Shown: piece after piece, positions 1 to 10,689 of the stretch
How the letters are laid out: each line of letters starts with the position of its first letter
How positions within the stretch are numbered: position 1 is the first letter of the stretch
Assembly: GCA_010015675.1 (NCBI GenBank)
Contig: ML977045.1
Location: 58,102 to 122,101, forward strand
DNA length: 64,000 nucleotides
Reading direction: 5' to 3'
Source of the DNA: Byssothecium circinans
Lineage: Eukaryota; Ascomycota; Dothideomycetes; Pleosporales; Massarinaceae
Program-made: the position numbers and the translations under genes
Notes under the pieces: generated by a model
Seen by the model: the letters and a program-made list of their open reading frames with translations, nothing else
Database searches by the model: none
Told to the model about the DNA's origin: nothing

Positions 1-251
1 TACAGTATATCCTATATTCTCGCCCTGTACCTTAGGGAAATGTGCGCTATAGTCTTTAATAGTGCGTAGATTATACGTACTAGGAAGCTTGCATGCTTTA
101 CTATCGTGAAAGAGTTAGATAGTAGAGTCTGTATAATCCCTATCATGCTATGCTTAGTAGATTAGAGAGAGTAGCACGCGTTATTATCAGGGGAATAGCA
201 TAGGGAATAGCGGAACAGGCATCTTTGACTTAGTGTTAACGCTAATCAGGT
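1..251. other. RIP-degraded AT-rich flank, no gene seen
   Basis: This stretch is rich in TA, TAG and CTA and has stops in all frames, in the same style as the retrotransposon to its right. I recognise no protein motif. It is the target-side flank of the Copia insertion, and its last five bases before the LTR (252-256, ATCTA) are the left copy of the target-site duplication. Confidence 0.5.
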
Positions 252-256
252 ATCTA

Positions 257-424
257 TGTAAGACAGTATATAGGCACCGAGAGCATATTGTAGAGCGAGT
301 CGACTGATGTATTAGTGTGGCTCAGGAGTCAAGGCTATATAGGAGGTAGGCGACGCTAGGCCAAAGAGGGAGAACCAACCGAGATAGGACGGGAGGATCC
401 NNNNNNNNNNNNNNNNNNNNNNNN
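257..424 (-). repeat. 3' LTR of the Copia element (partly in gap)
   Basis: Bases 257-400 match 6427-6570 with a few G/A and C/T differences. The end at 424 is inferred from the 168-bp right copy and from the nominal gap size, because 401-480 are unresolved bases. Confidence 0.8.
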
Positions 425-480
425 NNNNNNNNNNNNNNNNNNNNNNNNNNNNNNNNNNNNNNNNNNNNNNNNNNNNNNNN
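401..480. other. Assembly gap, 80 N
   Basis: The run of N falls inside the left LTR and its junction with the retrotransposon interior, as expected when an assembler fails to bridge a repeat. The polypurine tract that should lie next to this LTR is probably hidden here. Confidence 0.99.
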
Positions 481-1199
481 AGGTAGATGAGATGAATGAG
501 AGATAGCAGGAAAACCCCCAACCTACGTGAGGAGAGGAAACAAGCTATCAGCAGGTTCTTGTGTGACTGCTTTGTGTGAGAGAGAAGTAAGGAGTAATAT
601 GCTCAGGTGCAGGGCGATCAGGACGGCAGTAGTCCATCAGTGACGTTCAAGTAGGCCAGTATACAGATGGGGCCTAGATCAGATAGAGAGGGGAGGCTTA
701 TTTATTAATCAAGGTCAGATTAGTGAGTGACTGAGAGCGTTGCTAGGTACTTGGTTAACTGGGACGGTCAAGTAGAGGAGTGTCAGTTACTTAGTTTGTT
801 AAGGATATATCAGTGAGTAGAGCCAGTGCGAGGATTAAAGGGCTCGACTTAGTGTAAGGATTAATGGGCTCACTTTAGTATCGCGAGGATTGAAGGGCTC
901 GCATGTGTTTGTACTGAAGAGGCTATAGCGTAGAGATAGGTAGCTAATCTATTCTAGTTAGAGCAGCGTTTAGCTATTAATAACTTTGCAATAGATAGTG
1001 CCTAGTCGTAAACGTCTTCACTAGTTCCTAAGGCAGTGATACAACACTTGATAGTAAGCTAAGGATTGATAGGCTTAGTAGTAGATCAGTACTTAATCAT
1101 TAGTAATGAGCCAGTAGGAAGGATGAGGATTTTGAAGGCCCATCAGTCGGCTGTCGGTTGAATGGCATGGAGGAGTGTTCAAACGGGCTCAAGATGAAG

Positions 1200-2760
1200 G
1201 AGCTTGATCTATTCTTAGTGTTTTTGCTTTGAGAGCAGCTTGGTCAACCCATCGGCTAGTTAAGAGTTCATATTGATGTAGGCGGGAGACATAGTCCCAT
1301 GAAGCACCTATTCATGAAGCCAGTGATAGTGGATATCCACGTGACGGAGCGTGGTTTTAAGTTGCAGTGAATTAGCTGTTAGTAGGCGAATCATCTGTTT
1401 GTTATCACAGTACATGGCGGGCTATTTATTAAATTCTAGACGTAGGTCTTTAAAGATCCATAACCACTAATAGTACTTAGTGTAGCCAGTAGAGAGGCCC
1501 ATGAGTTCGGCTTTAGTAGTTGATTTGACAACGCAGCATTAGAGTATTACTTTCTAATTGATTAGTCCACCAAAGAGGAAGAAGATATAGCCTTAAGAGG
1601 ACTTACGGGTAGCCTTGTAATTAGCGTATGAGGCGTTGGTTGCTCCGAAGAAGTCAGTTTCGTCTGTTTCCTTCTTATAGAGATGAGGTGTGGTGAGGTC
1701 CTTAGAGTAATGCAGAGTAAGGTCTTAAGAGTAGTACAGGTATGTGAGGCATTAGTAGGCCGTAGAGAGGTGTTTAGGTCCTAGGTTAGTAAGAAATTTG
1801 GCAAGCTTTAAATGAGCTTTAGTGATATTAGGTTAGGTAGCACCAGCAGCGTAACTAATAGAGCTAATAATTTATGAGTACCAGTGAGAGTTCTCCTCGT
1901 TCTTAGACTCAGGAGAAGGGACGAGTTCTTTAAGTGGAAGCGGTGTTGACGGAGTCTTATTCTAGGCGGATTTCATGGGCGCCTTAAACTTATTATAGAT
2001 TATCTCAATGTAGTCCCTTTATAAAAGCCAGAGGTGACCATTCTCACGATCCTAATGAGTGTTAATGCTGCAGAACGTTTTGGTATCACGACCCTAAAGG
2101 TCAGTAATCTCATAGCGTTGCTTTAGCTTTCATTCAAACTCATTGAGGGCGTTCGAATAGCCAGGGAGTGCCATGGTGATGATATCATCAACATAGAAGA
2201 ATATAATTATCTTATCATTTATTTAAAGGTAAGGGGCGTTAAGGATTAGTTAAAGGCTGAGGTCCTTTAGTGTATTAGTAAAGTCTTTATACTATAGCAG
2301 CAGAGAGATGCGTAAGCCATAGAGCGCCTTAATGAGCTCCTAGCAGTGGGCACCGTCTTGGAAGCCTTCTAGTTCCTATATCTAGATTAGTGAGGGGAGA
2401 AAGGCGTTTATAAAAGCGTTGACAGCGTTATATTGCTGTATATCCATATTAAAGTAGGCAGCAATCACTATTAGAGCGCGGAAGATTTGGATAGCAAGAG
2501 TAGCAGCATAGGTATTGCCTATGGTAGTCTGTAAGTCTCCTCTTACCACGATGCGCGCTTTAAACTTTACTAAGAAGCCAGCTTCTAACTTGTATGTGAA
2601 GACCCACATGAGAGGTATTACTTCAGTGTCTGGTGGTAGTTTAGTAAGGGCGCGAACTTTGTATATGCCTTTGCGTTTGATTGTCTTGAGTTCCTTGTGA
2701 CAAGTAGTAATAAAGCCTGCTTAAAGCTAATCTAGCAGCTTTAGTACGTCCGCCTAAAAG
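1200..2760 (-). pseudogene. Copia reverse transcriptase / RNase H remnant
   Basis: On the minus strand, the open stretch 2382-2609 reads as the start of a Copia-type reverse transcriptase (RVT_2), with KARIVVRGDLQ followed by YFNMDIQQYNAVNAF. The usual Asp of the DIQQYDAVNAF-like catalytic motif reads Asn here. Around 1200-1440 the same strand carries RNase H signatures, a CDN...IRLLT stretch and RHVDIHYHWL, followed by an ADGLTK-like C-terminus. Between these the frame is broken by many TAG and TAA codons, so no functional polymerase can be made. Confidence 0.8.
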
Positions 2761-3689
2761 CGTGGGACTAGGGGTAACTAATCTTAGTGTACCTATTAAG
2801 ACAGAGTAACTAATCAAGGCAACTTATCACTAAGGGAGGCGGCCACAAAGGTGTTCTAATAGGTCTAGATTGCATTAGTAGCACGGTTTCTAGTGCGTTT
2901 CGCTAACACGTTTTCTTCATCTAGGTGTTAGTTAGTTTTATACTTCCTTTTTCAGAAACTAGGATCTAGTAAAGAGATTTAAGAGTCTCTAGTAGTATGT
3001 AAGTGAGTTGAAGGGAATTATGAGCCTCTAGAATAAGTGTTAGAAGAGATTCGTGAGTCTTCTAAATTGAGTGAAGAGATTAGTAGGTCTTCAATAGGTT
3101 GCGACGAAAGTTAAGTTAAAGGGATTCATGAGCCTCTAGGATAAGTGTCAGAAGAGATTTGTAAGTCTTCTAAATTAAGTGAAAAGATTAGTGGGTCTTT
3201 AATGAGTTGCGATAAAAGTTAACTTAACGGGGTGGCTAATAAGAGCTTACTAGGTGCACCCTATAGTGTCTGATTAGCTGGCGCACGGCCCTAGCGCGGT
3301 AGTGAATTGCGCGAGCTACTTAAGCGTCCTTGACGACTAAGTGATTGATGGGACTAGTTAATTAATAAGACGGGAGATAGATATAGATTCTAATTGCCTT
3401 GAGCTTGGCCGTGTGTGTCGCCTAAGAGTAGTTGTTTAGTAGAAGGGACGGGAACAGTATTAAATAAATTCTCATAAACTTCTTCATCTAATTCCTCCTG
3501 CTTAGTGTTGGTATCTTCTTTGATCTCCTCCATGGCTGCTTTAAGCTAGATGCCTGATAGTGGGTCTTCGTCCGCGTCACTAAAGAAGTGTTGCTCGTCA
3601 AAGGTAACGTCCTAAGTGCGTATAACCTTGCCTCTATGTCCACGTGATGAAGCCTTTGGTACCTAGATGCGGTAGATGTTGCAGGAATC

Positions 3690-4900
3690 AATACCTACGA
3701 GGTAACTAATAAGGGCACGAGGGGAGAGCTTATTGGTGCGCGCAGGTTGTTTATGGAGGTAGTATGCTCAGCAACCATAGATTTAAAGATGAGCTAGTGA
3801 GGGTTGCTTACTATAGGCAGCTTTAAATGGTGTCTTCCAGTTAAGTACTTTAACTAGCATTTGATTAAGTAGGTACGTGGCGTATACGTATATCTCTTTA
3901 CAGAGGTAAAGAGGGAGATTAGATATGACTTAGAGGGAGTAAGCCACTGTGATAAGCATTTTCCTAGAGCGTTCTGCGTGTCCAGATTATTCCACTGTAT
4001 TTAGTGCTCGCAGTTAAAGTGTTATACCCTTTTCTTTGCAGAGTTCTGCGACACCTTCTTTATTAGCGAAGCCATAACCAGCTTCCTTGTCCATGTGTAC
4101 GAAGGTTGGTGTGGTATTATACCGTCTCTTAATCATCTAGTCTATGAGCTTAAAGACGCGAATAAGGATAGGTCCTGATTAATTCTAGATTGCGTATGCC
4201 ATGTAGGTCTTAGTAACTAGACAGTACCCGTGAAAGAGGTAGTAATTGCCTGCAAGAGATTTACCGTTGAGGGTAATAAGATTGATTGCTATAGCCTTAA
4301 AAGGACGGGTAGGCATATGCTCATGGTCTGATCGTTAAGATATGATATAAGTCGCTTTATTAATACTACACTAAGGATAGTCCTTAATCAAGGGTGACAA
4401 TGTGGTCAGTGGGTCTATCCTAATAACGTTAGTGGATAGTTTGTCCAGCGTGTCAGCCCTAGGATGGCCTATAAGGATATGTGCTTGCATGCTGGTAAGC
4501 TTTCAAGTAGGGAGAGGAGCCTTAGAGCGCCTTTAACGTTAGCTACTCTTCTTAGAGGCGAAGGCCCTAAAAGGCTGTTTAGTATAGTCGTGCTTAGCCA
4601 TTACTAGAGAAGTATGACGCTTAAGTATGAGGTAGTGACTACTGGATGATGTAACCTTTGCCTACACTAGGTTGGATTTGTGATTAAGTGTGTATAGGTA
4701 GAGACGTCCTGAGTTGAAGTGGATATTCTTAGCCTTAAAGCGTGAGAGGGCGATAAGAGAAGTAATGAAATCAGGGTAGAGAGCGACGTTCTTAAGTATA
4801 GTACGTTGAGGGCCCTAGAGAGTATTAATCATGATGTCACATTCTCCCTAGGCGACGATCTTAACTAAGTCATTGCCGCAGCCGAGTCTCTTACTAGGTA
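3690..4900 (-). pseudogene. Copia integrase remnant
   Basis: Minus-strand translation around 4200-4330 gives LITLNGKSLAGNYYLFHG preceded by PTRPFKAIAIN. This resembles the integrase core of fungal Copia polyproteins at the position of the first catalytic acid, where Asn stands in place of Asp. Further minus-strand pieces with the same character run from about 3690 to 4900. Stops interrupt every frame. The placement upstream of reverse transcriptase is the order that separates Copia from Gypsy elements. Confidence 0.65.
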
Positions 4901-6413
4901 GCGCTGGCTGTTTCCATATAAATTCATTAGGGTTATTGCTAACGTATACATCTGAGCCATAGTCAAGTATCCATGAGTGGAGAAGGACGTTCCCTTAGTC
5001 GCGCTGGTTGCTTATAGTGATATAGTGTATAGCATAGGATTATTTATGTTCTCTGTCTAAGTTCTAGTTACTAGCATTAACGTATAAAGCTATTGTAGTG
5101 CCGTTGTTCTAAGCCTAGCGTTATAGCTCTCTATCACGGATTTTATTAAGTAGGTCCGCATTGCGTTTAACGCTTTAGTATTACTTAAGATTGTCTGTGC
5201 ATTTAGGATCAATCTTAAAGCCCGTTGGCTAAAGCCATGTGCAGATGTATAGGTATTAACCCTAATAAGTAGTTATTAGGTGAGAGTTAGGCTTACCGCA
5301 AGGGCAAGGCTTTAATTGTGATTTTCTAGCCACCTAAGTATTCGTCCGTTTGCGCGAGTTACCACCATAGTTGTTGGGCGTCACTAACGGTCTAGTAGAT
5401 GGTCTCTGGCTAGTGCCCAATTTATTGTATGATGATTTAGCGCCGCTGAGGGTAGCAGCGTGTGTTGTGCCTCGTATATTTGGCTGCCGTAGGTGGTGGA
5501 GGTAGGACGTGTTCCTATATTATTTAATAAGAGCTAGGACGGTAACGTCAGCCGGAATTTCAGGAAGAGGTGATAGAATGAGGTATTACTATTTAGGTAT
5601 TACTGGTTGACCTTAAGACGCTAGGACGGCTAGTACGACGACCTCTTTTAGAGGAGGTGGATTAACCTTTGCCGTGGTATACACCTCACAAGCAGCCTAA
5701 ACCTTCATGTTAATAGTAGCTGCAAAGCCTAAGTTAATTAAGTGAAAGACTGATAGTAGGTCAAGCTAGGGACTAAAGTCCTAAACCGTAGTAACCTTAA
5801 GTTTAAAAGCTTTAGTAAAAGTAATAAGGAAATCATTTATCTAGTCCTTAAGTAATGAGCGTCCTATGATAAAGCATTTAGCCTTTATGTATGCCTTGTC
5901 TGCTTCTTCTTGCTTTGTAATTGTTAATTTAGAGTAGTGCTGGTATAGGAACGCCACCTAAGCTATGACAGTTGAATCCTCGGGCATTAATGAAAGGATA
6001 GCTGGTTGAATAGTATCAGTGATGTAGATCTAGAGCTTATTGAGAGCTTTCTCACAATCAATATACCACTTGCGACGTTCTTTCCAGACTATAGTATTGA
6101 CGTTGTCTTCTGGGTCAGAGGGGACCTCTTCAAGGAGCGGCTTCGTAGGGATCTTAGGGTTAACGTATTTAAGTACGCTAAGGGCTTTCGCGGTACGTCT
6201 AAGGACCATATACTATTCTTTAAAGTTGCGCGTGCCTTTTAGGACGATAGATTCCTTTGAGGACATGATGGAGGTGATCGTGGATCAATTATAGCTTTAT
6301 AGGCGGAGATTAGTTAAGGTGAAAACTCTATAGAGGGTCCGTGGGCTACTTAGTCGTTAAGGACGCTCAAGTAGGTTATAGTTGATTAAGTAGTTGACAA
6401 TTTTAGAGTTATT

Positions 6414-6426
6414 CCGGGCTCATAAC
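6414..6426 (-). other. Primer-binding site: initiator-Met half-tRNA type
   Basis: Directly inside the 5' LTR the minus strand reads GTTATGAGCCCGG. It is complementary to the anticodon stem-loop of initiator methionine tRNA, whose loop contains CUCAUAA. Priming from an internal tRNA fragment rather than the tRNA 3' end is known for copia and Ty5-type elements. Its position flush against the LTR supports both the LTR boundary and the minus orientation. Confidence 0.7.
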
Positions 6427-6594
6427 TGTAAGACAGTATATAGGCACCAAGAGCATATTGTAGAGCGAGTTGACTGATGTATTAGTGTGGCTCAGGAGTC
6501 AAGGCTATATAGGAGGTAGGCGACGCTAGGCTAAAGAGGGAGAACCAACCAAGATAGGATAGGAGGATCCTGAGGCTGTGTCTAGAGTCTTACA
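6427..6594 (-). repeat. 5' LTR of the Copia element
   Basis: Complete 168-bp LTR, TGTAAGAC...GTCTTACA, followed by the right target-site duplication ATCTA at 6595-6599. The match to the left LTR holds over all 144 bases that can be compared, with a few transition differences. Confidence 0.85.
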
Positions 6595-6599
6595 ATCTA

Positions 6600-8570
6600 T
6601 AAGGCACTTCTAACTTCTATAGTACTAACCTTGCAGCGATAATCTGTTATAGTTAGCTTATGCCTAATACCCTAACTAATACTACACTTACTCAACCCTA
6701 TCGCATAGGTAGCTTTAATTTAGTCTTCTTAAATACCTTTTAAGTAGTACCAGCTTATTAATGGTTAGTTCTAGACTAATACTAGGTCTAATACCCTACT
6801 CACCCATCCTAAACGCACTAGCTTCTTTCTAGCTACTAGAAGAGCGACTTAGTTATTAAGTGTTAGGTTAAGCTACTAGATATAGCGCTGCTTAGTATTA
6901 GCTATGGTATTAGGTTAGTTGCGTTGCACTTATAATAAATATGCCTTACGGCATGCGTAGAATAAATCCCTTCAGCCCTTAATAATAGAGAATCCTTAAC
7001 TTTTCTACTATAATGTTAAGCTCTCTATTCTAGTATCTCTTCACCTATAGCTAGTAGCTAAGCTCTATCCATTCTTCCCTCTCTTTATTACTTAGGTTAG
7101 GCACTATTATATCAAATTTTTCTTTTTTCTCCTTAATGTCCGTCATCTTTTTATCCGCTTTGCCTGCGTTAGATTTGCCCTTTTTGCTTAACTTACTACT
7201 CTCTGCACTCTCATTAATAGTAGATGAGGCAGCGTTAATAATATACTAAGGTGGCATAAACTCATCTTCTAGTGCCTAGACCTTTTCTTAAGGCTTAAAG
7301 ACTAATCTTACAGTTTTATAGTTAGATTCTAGCTTTCTAGTGCGTGCTATAGCTAGCTATATCTAGAGCAGATTCTAACTCTCCCTATATATTATTAGTT
7401 ATACCTAATACCAGACTAATACTCTTCTCATACCTAGCCTTAAGCGCTGCATTGCGACTCTAAATTCAAAGCATGTCCTTAAGTTGCTTACGCTTATTTT
7501 CATCTGTAGCGCTATCAAGTAGGTGCTGAATACGTGGCAAGAACTTCTTTGTCTAGAAAATAGAGCACGCCTTTACTAAGTTAGTATATAATTATTCAGG
7601 TATAGGGGGTTATTATACCTTATTATTAGCGTTTTTTCCCTTTTAAATCATGAAGTCTTCGCCCTGCTTACTTGCGCAAAGTTTGTTATTTTTAATGGTG
7701 CTTGCATTTGATGAGTATACATCAGCAGCCTTCACCTTCTTCTAGTCTGCTATTGCAGTAAGAGGGCTTAGCAGGATGTATTAGGTAGGTATTAGGCGTT
7801 ATTTAGTAGTAGGGCAAAGTTACGTGTAGTACGTAGACGTTATATAAGGAGTATATAGGAAGTAGTATTAAGTAGTAAATTTTTAGTAATAAGTTTATTT
7901 ATAGTTACACAAAATTAAAAGTGGGGCTAGGTAGTAATTACAGGAAATTATCACTAGCCTATCATGTGCGTTAAATGCGCCTAACACTTTACGACATAAT
8001 TCTGGCATAAGCGTGTGTAGCTTAGTTAGCTGCATAAGTACATACTAGAATTATAGTATTAGGTTAGGTATTAGTCTCTCTTTAGAAGCCATTTCCCATC
8101 TTTATACGTGGTTTTCTCGCTAACGTAATGTTTTCTCTTTTATTTTACTTCTCTTTACGCCCTTACCTTTACTACTTACTTTTACTGCTTACCCTTACTA
8201 GCTACCTTTACATTGCCTTCTTACTTCTCGCACTTACCTACCACCCCGCACTTTAACAACTCTTGATCTTTGCAATTTTGCTGTCTTTATGGTCGCAAAG
8301 CTTTGCAGCTATAGTATAGCTATAACTAAAGTATTAGGCTTAGTATTAGCCTTTCTATATATATACTCCCCTATAATTTCCCCTTCTATTGCCTACTAAT
8401 TTTAACTTCCTTGCGTACTATTACTATTCCTATTTCTTACTTTTACTATTCGTATTTCTCACTTTTACTTTCACTATTAACGTTATTAGTTTTCCGTCTA
8501 TTTTCTAACTAAAAAGTAGTTAGTTTACGTCTATCTTATTTTCTTTTATACACCTTACAACATACCATCA
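6600..8570. other. RIP-degraded stretch with an unidentified minus-strand coding relic
   Basis: The region is AT-rich and full of stops. From about 7780 down to 7130 the minus strand still looks protein-coding once TAG/TAA codons are read as lost Gln/Trp. It is Lys/Ser/Asn-rich and includes KKVKAADVYSSNASTIKNNK, TKKFLPRIQHLLDSATDENK and a lysine-rich tail KKGKSNAGKADKKM. I do not recognise the family. It lies divergent to the histone-like relic at 8571 with about 0.8 kb between them. No TIR or LTR could be assigned to it. Confidence 0.35.
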
Positions 8571-9316
8571 TGGCCGCTAAGAAGAATCAAGGCAAGCTGC
8601 CTGCAAAGGCTCCTCGTGGCAGAGCTGGCAAGGGTAATAGCGCCTAAGGTAGGCTAGGTATTAGTCTTAGTATTAGCTACATGTTAACTATGTCTAGCTT
8701 TAGGTCCTTATAAGAAAGGCTAGAAGAAGCTTCCTACTAATACTAGCACGAACCCATATAAGGGTCGCAAGAAGAAGGGAGGGTCACCGCCGCTAACATA
8801 GAAGCTAATAAGCTATGCCATGCAGAAGGAGCGTGCTCCTATCTATAAAGGCCCTAGCAAGGGAGGCCCTTACATTAGGCGTTACAAGCCTAGTAGTAAG
8901 TTTTTAACCTATATTACTATAGCTAGACTAATACTAGTATTAGCCTTTACTCTAGTAGAGATCTATTTCTACTAGAAGACTCTAGGTGACTTGATTCCAG
9001 TAGCGCCATTTAGGAGATTAGTTCGCGAGGTACTACAGAATAATTAAGAGGGAAATGGTAACCCTGTGTCCTATTTCTAGTCTAGGGCTTTAGACGCCTT
9101 ACAGGCTACTACTAAGGCCTTCCTAGTAGATATCTTGTAAGGTATTAGTCTAATTTATATAGTATTAGCCTCTGCTAACAATAGTGCCTAGCTATAAACC
9201 TTAGTGCTATCTATAGGAAGCGCGTTACTATTCAAGCTAAGGACGTTAAGCATATCATTAGTGTTGGCAAGATTCTTGCTCTATATAGTAAGATTCTGCA
9301 GGACTTGCCCGCCTAA
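8571..9316 (+). pseudogene. Decayed histone H3-like gene, possibly CENP-A-type
   Basis: An ATG opens a basic tail (MAAKKNQGKLPAKAPRGRAG), followed after an intron-like gap by a second Lys/Arg-rich piece ending GGPYIRRYKPS. A further exon reads DLIPVAPFRRLVREVLQNN, then SRALDALQATTKAFLVDIL. A last piece reads AIYRKRVTIQAKDVKHI and ends at TAA 9314-9316. These match the histone-fold landmarks of H3 in order: the RYKPG-type entry, EIRxYQK-type helix, PFQRLVREI, the FQSxAxxALQExxExxL helix 2 and AIHAKRVTIxxKD. Stops sit at Gln-like positions, as RIP would produce. The loop between helices 1 and 2 is longer than in canonical H3, a CENP-A-like trait. The intron boundaries (for example GTAAG near 8900) are plausible but unproven. 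Confidence 0.7.
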
Positions 9317-9449
9317 TGCTGTATCTCACTATGCTACCTATCTCCTACATGTTAAGCTCAAGGGTATTAGGCGGTATGAGGCATGACTACTAGCGTTAAA
9401 TAGATATTATCTACAAAGTATAGCTTTCTATACTACTCAATTTAAGGAG

Positions 9450-10110
9450 TTATAATGGACTGGAACACGGAAGGTTTCTAGCATACTAGCTAGGATAGGT
9501 AGCTCAACTATCTGAATGAAAAAGCTTTATTGCGTAACTACTCTTCTTCTCTACCCTAAGTGATAAATCGCTCCGTAAATTCTAATTCCCGTTTACGAAA
9601 ATTGGAAGGATCTTAATGATAGGCTTAGGTAGGCGCTATCTATTAAAAAGAAGCATAAAAAGAAGGGAAAGACTCTAGATCTCTAATAGCGTTAGGAGTA
9701 TTATAGTAGAGCAGTCTTCTAGTTACTAAGAAAAGTAAGGGAGGCACGTGTTTATTAATCTATTAAGGAGTAAAAGGATAAGTAGTAGCAGCTTTAAAAA
9801 GTAGAGATAGTAGAGCTAAAGAAGGCAGCAAAGCTATATAAAGAGAAAATCTAGCAGGAAAAGCGTGTTGCACGAGAGGTAGCTAAGAAGGTGAAGGAGA
9901 AGGAGAGAGCTAAAAAGGCAGCTTAGCGCGCTGCCTAGAAGTCTACCTGCGACGCTAAAAAAGCTCTATAACTATCCTAAAAGAGTAAGAGAAAGGCTTC
10001 TCAGCTATCTCTATAGAGTAGAAAGCGTTAGAAACGTGTTATTGATGCTATAGATATTAGGGAAGCCTTAGAGGGCGCATCTACTACCCTAACTAAATCT
10101 ATACGCAGCG
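9450..10110 (+). pseudogene. Truncated pogo/Fot1-type transposase C-terminal tail
   Basis: The plus strand encodes, with RIP-type stops, the lysine-rich tail typical of fungal DDE_1 transposases: a KKKHKKKGKTLDLQ-like segment, EYYSRAVF, then KLYKEKIQQEKRVAREVAKK and a KALQLSQKSKRK-like end. The same tail can be read on the minus strand in the neighbouring element (about 10,690-11,240), so this is a second, oppositely oriented copy. The N-terminal helix-turn-helix and catalytic DDE core are absent here. The histone-like relic lies where they would be. Confidence 0.6.
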
Positions 10111-10463
10111 GCTGCAACGTTAAGCTTCTAGATAGATTTAAGTAGTTTAAATTAATCGTAGCTATCAATTTACTACCCTAGTAGAAAATCTTATAATAAT
10201 ACTATTTATAGGTGGTTCTACAGCCTTATTTCTAATAGAGCGTCTATGGTATTTAGCGTGCATTAGCTAAATCCATGCATTAGGTGCACGGACACGTTAC
10301 CTAGCTTCCTACTTAGCGATAATACGCTCACGCTCTAGGGGAGTAGTATTTAGCCTTTTATAGGCATTTCTAGAGATTTCTATACCAAACTAACGTGGTT
10401 AAGGTATTATGGTGGTAGGTTGAAGGTGTTAACGCGTTCACGCGTTTTAGTGTTTCTTACTTA

Positions 10464-10505
10464 CTAAGGTTCACCCTAAAGCGACCCCCCTAGCGAAATG
10501 ACCTA
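10464..10505 (+). repeat. Left TIR of the pogo-like element
   Basis: It reads CTAAGGTTCACCCTAAAGCG at the outer edge. It matches the reverse complement of 12538-12579 apart from transition changes of RIP type, and TA precedes it. Confidence 0.8.
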
Positions 10506-10689
10506 CCTGAATACTAAAATAGCGTTATAATTTGAGGCTATAGAGCCTTACATTATAGCTATTATTGCAATCTTTTTTAGTAGAGAGATATATAGGTGTC
10601 AAATAATATATTACACTATAAATATTGCTGTAGAGTATTAATTACTTAGCCACGTCATAACTAAATAGCTACTGCGCCTATAATAGTAC

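Larger units (their letters stand above)
257..6594 (-). mobile_element. Full-length, RIP-inactivated Ty1/Copia LTR retrotransposon
   Basis: Two direct copies of one sequence begin at 257 and 6427, both with TGTAAGAC. The right copy ends with the inverted match GTCTTACA at 6587-6594, giving a 168-bp LTR. The five bases outside the LTRs are identical (ATCTA at 252-256 and 6595-6599), which is a target-site duplication. The element is about 6.3 kb and its genes lie on the minus strand in Copia order: decayed gag side near 5100-6300, integrase near 3700-4900, reverse transcriptase near 1900-2760 and RNase H near 1200-1440. Dense TAG/TAA codons at former Gln and Trp positions make it non-coding. 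The left LTR runs into the assembly gap. The nearly identical LTRs suggest fairly recent insertion followed by RIP. Confidence 0.9.
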
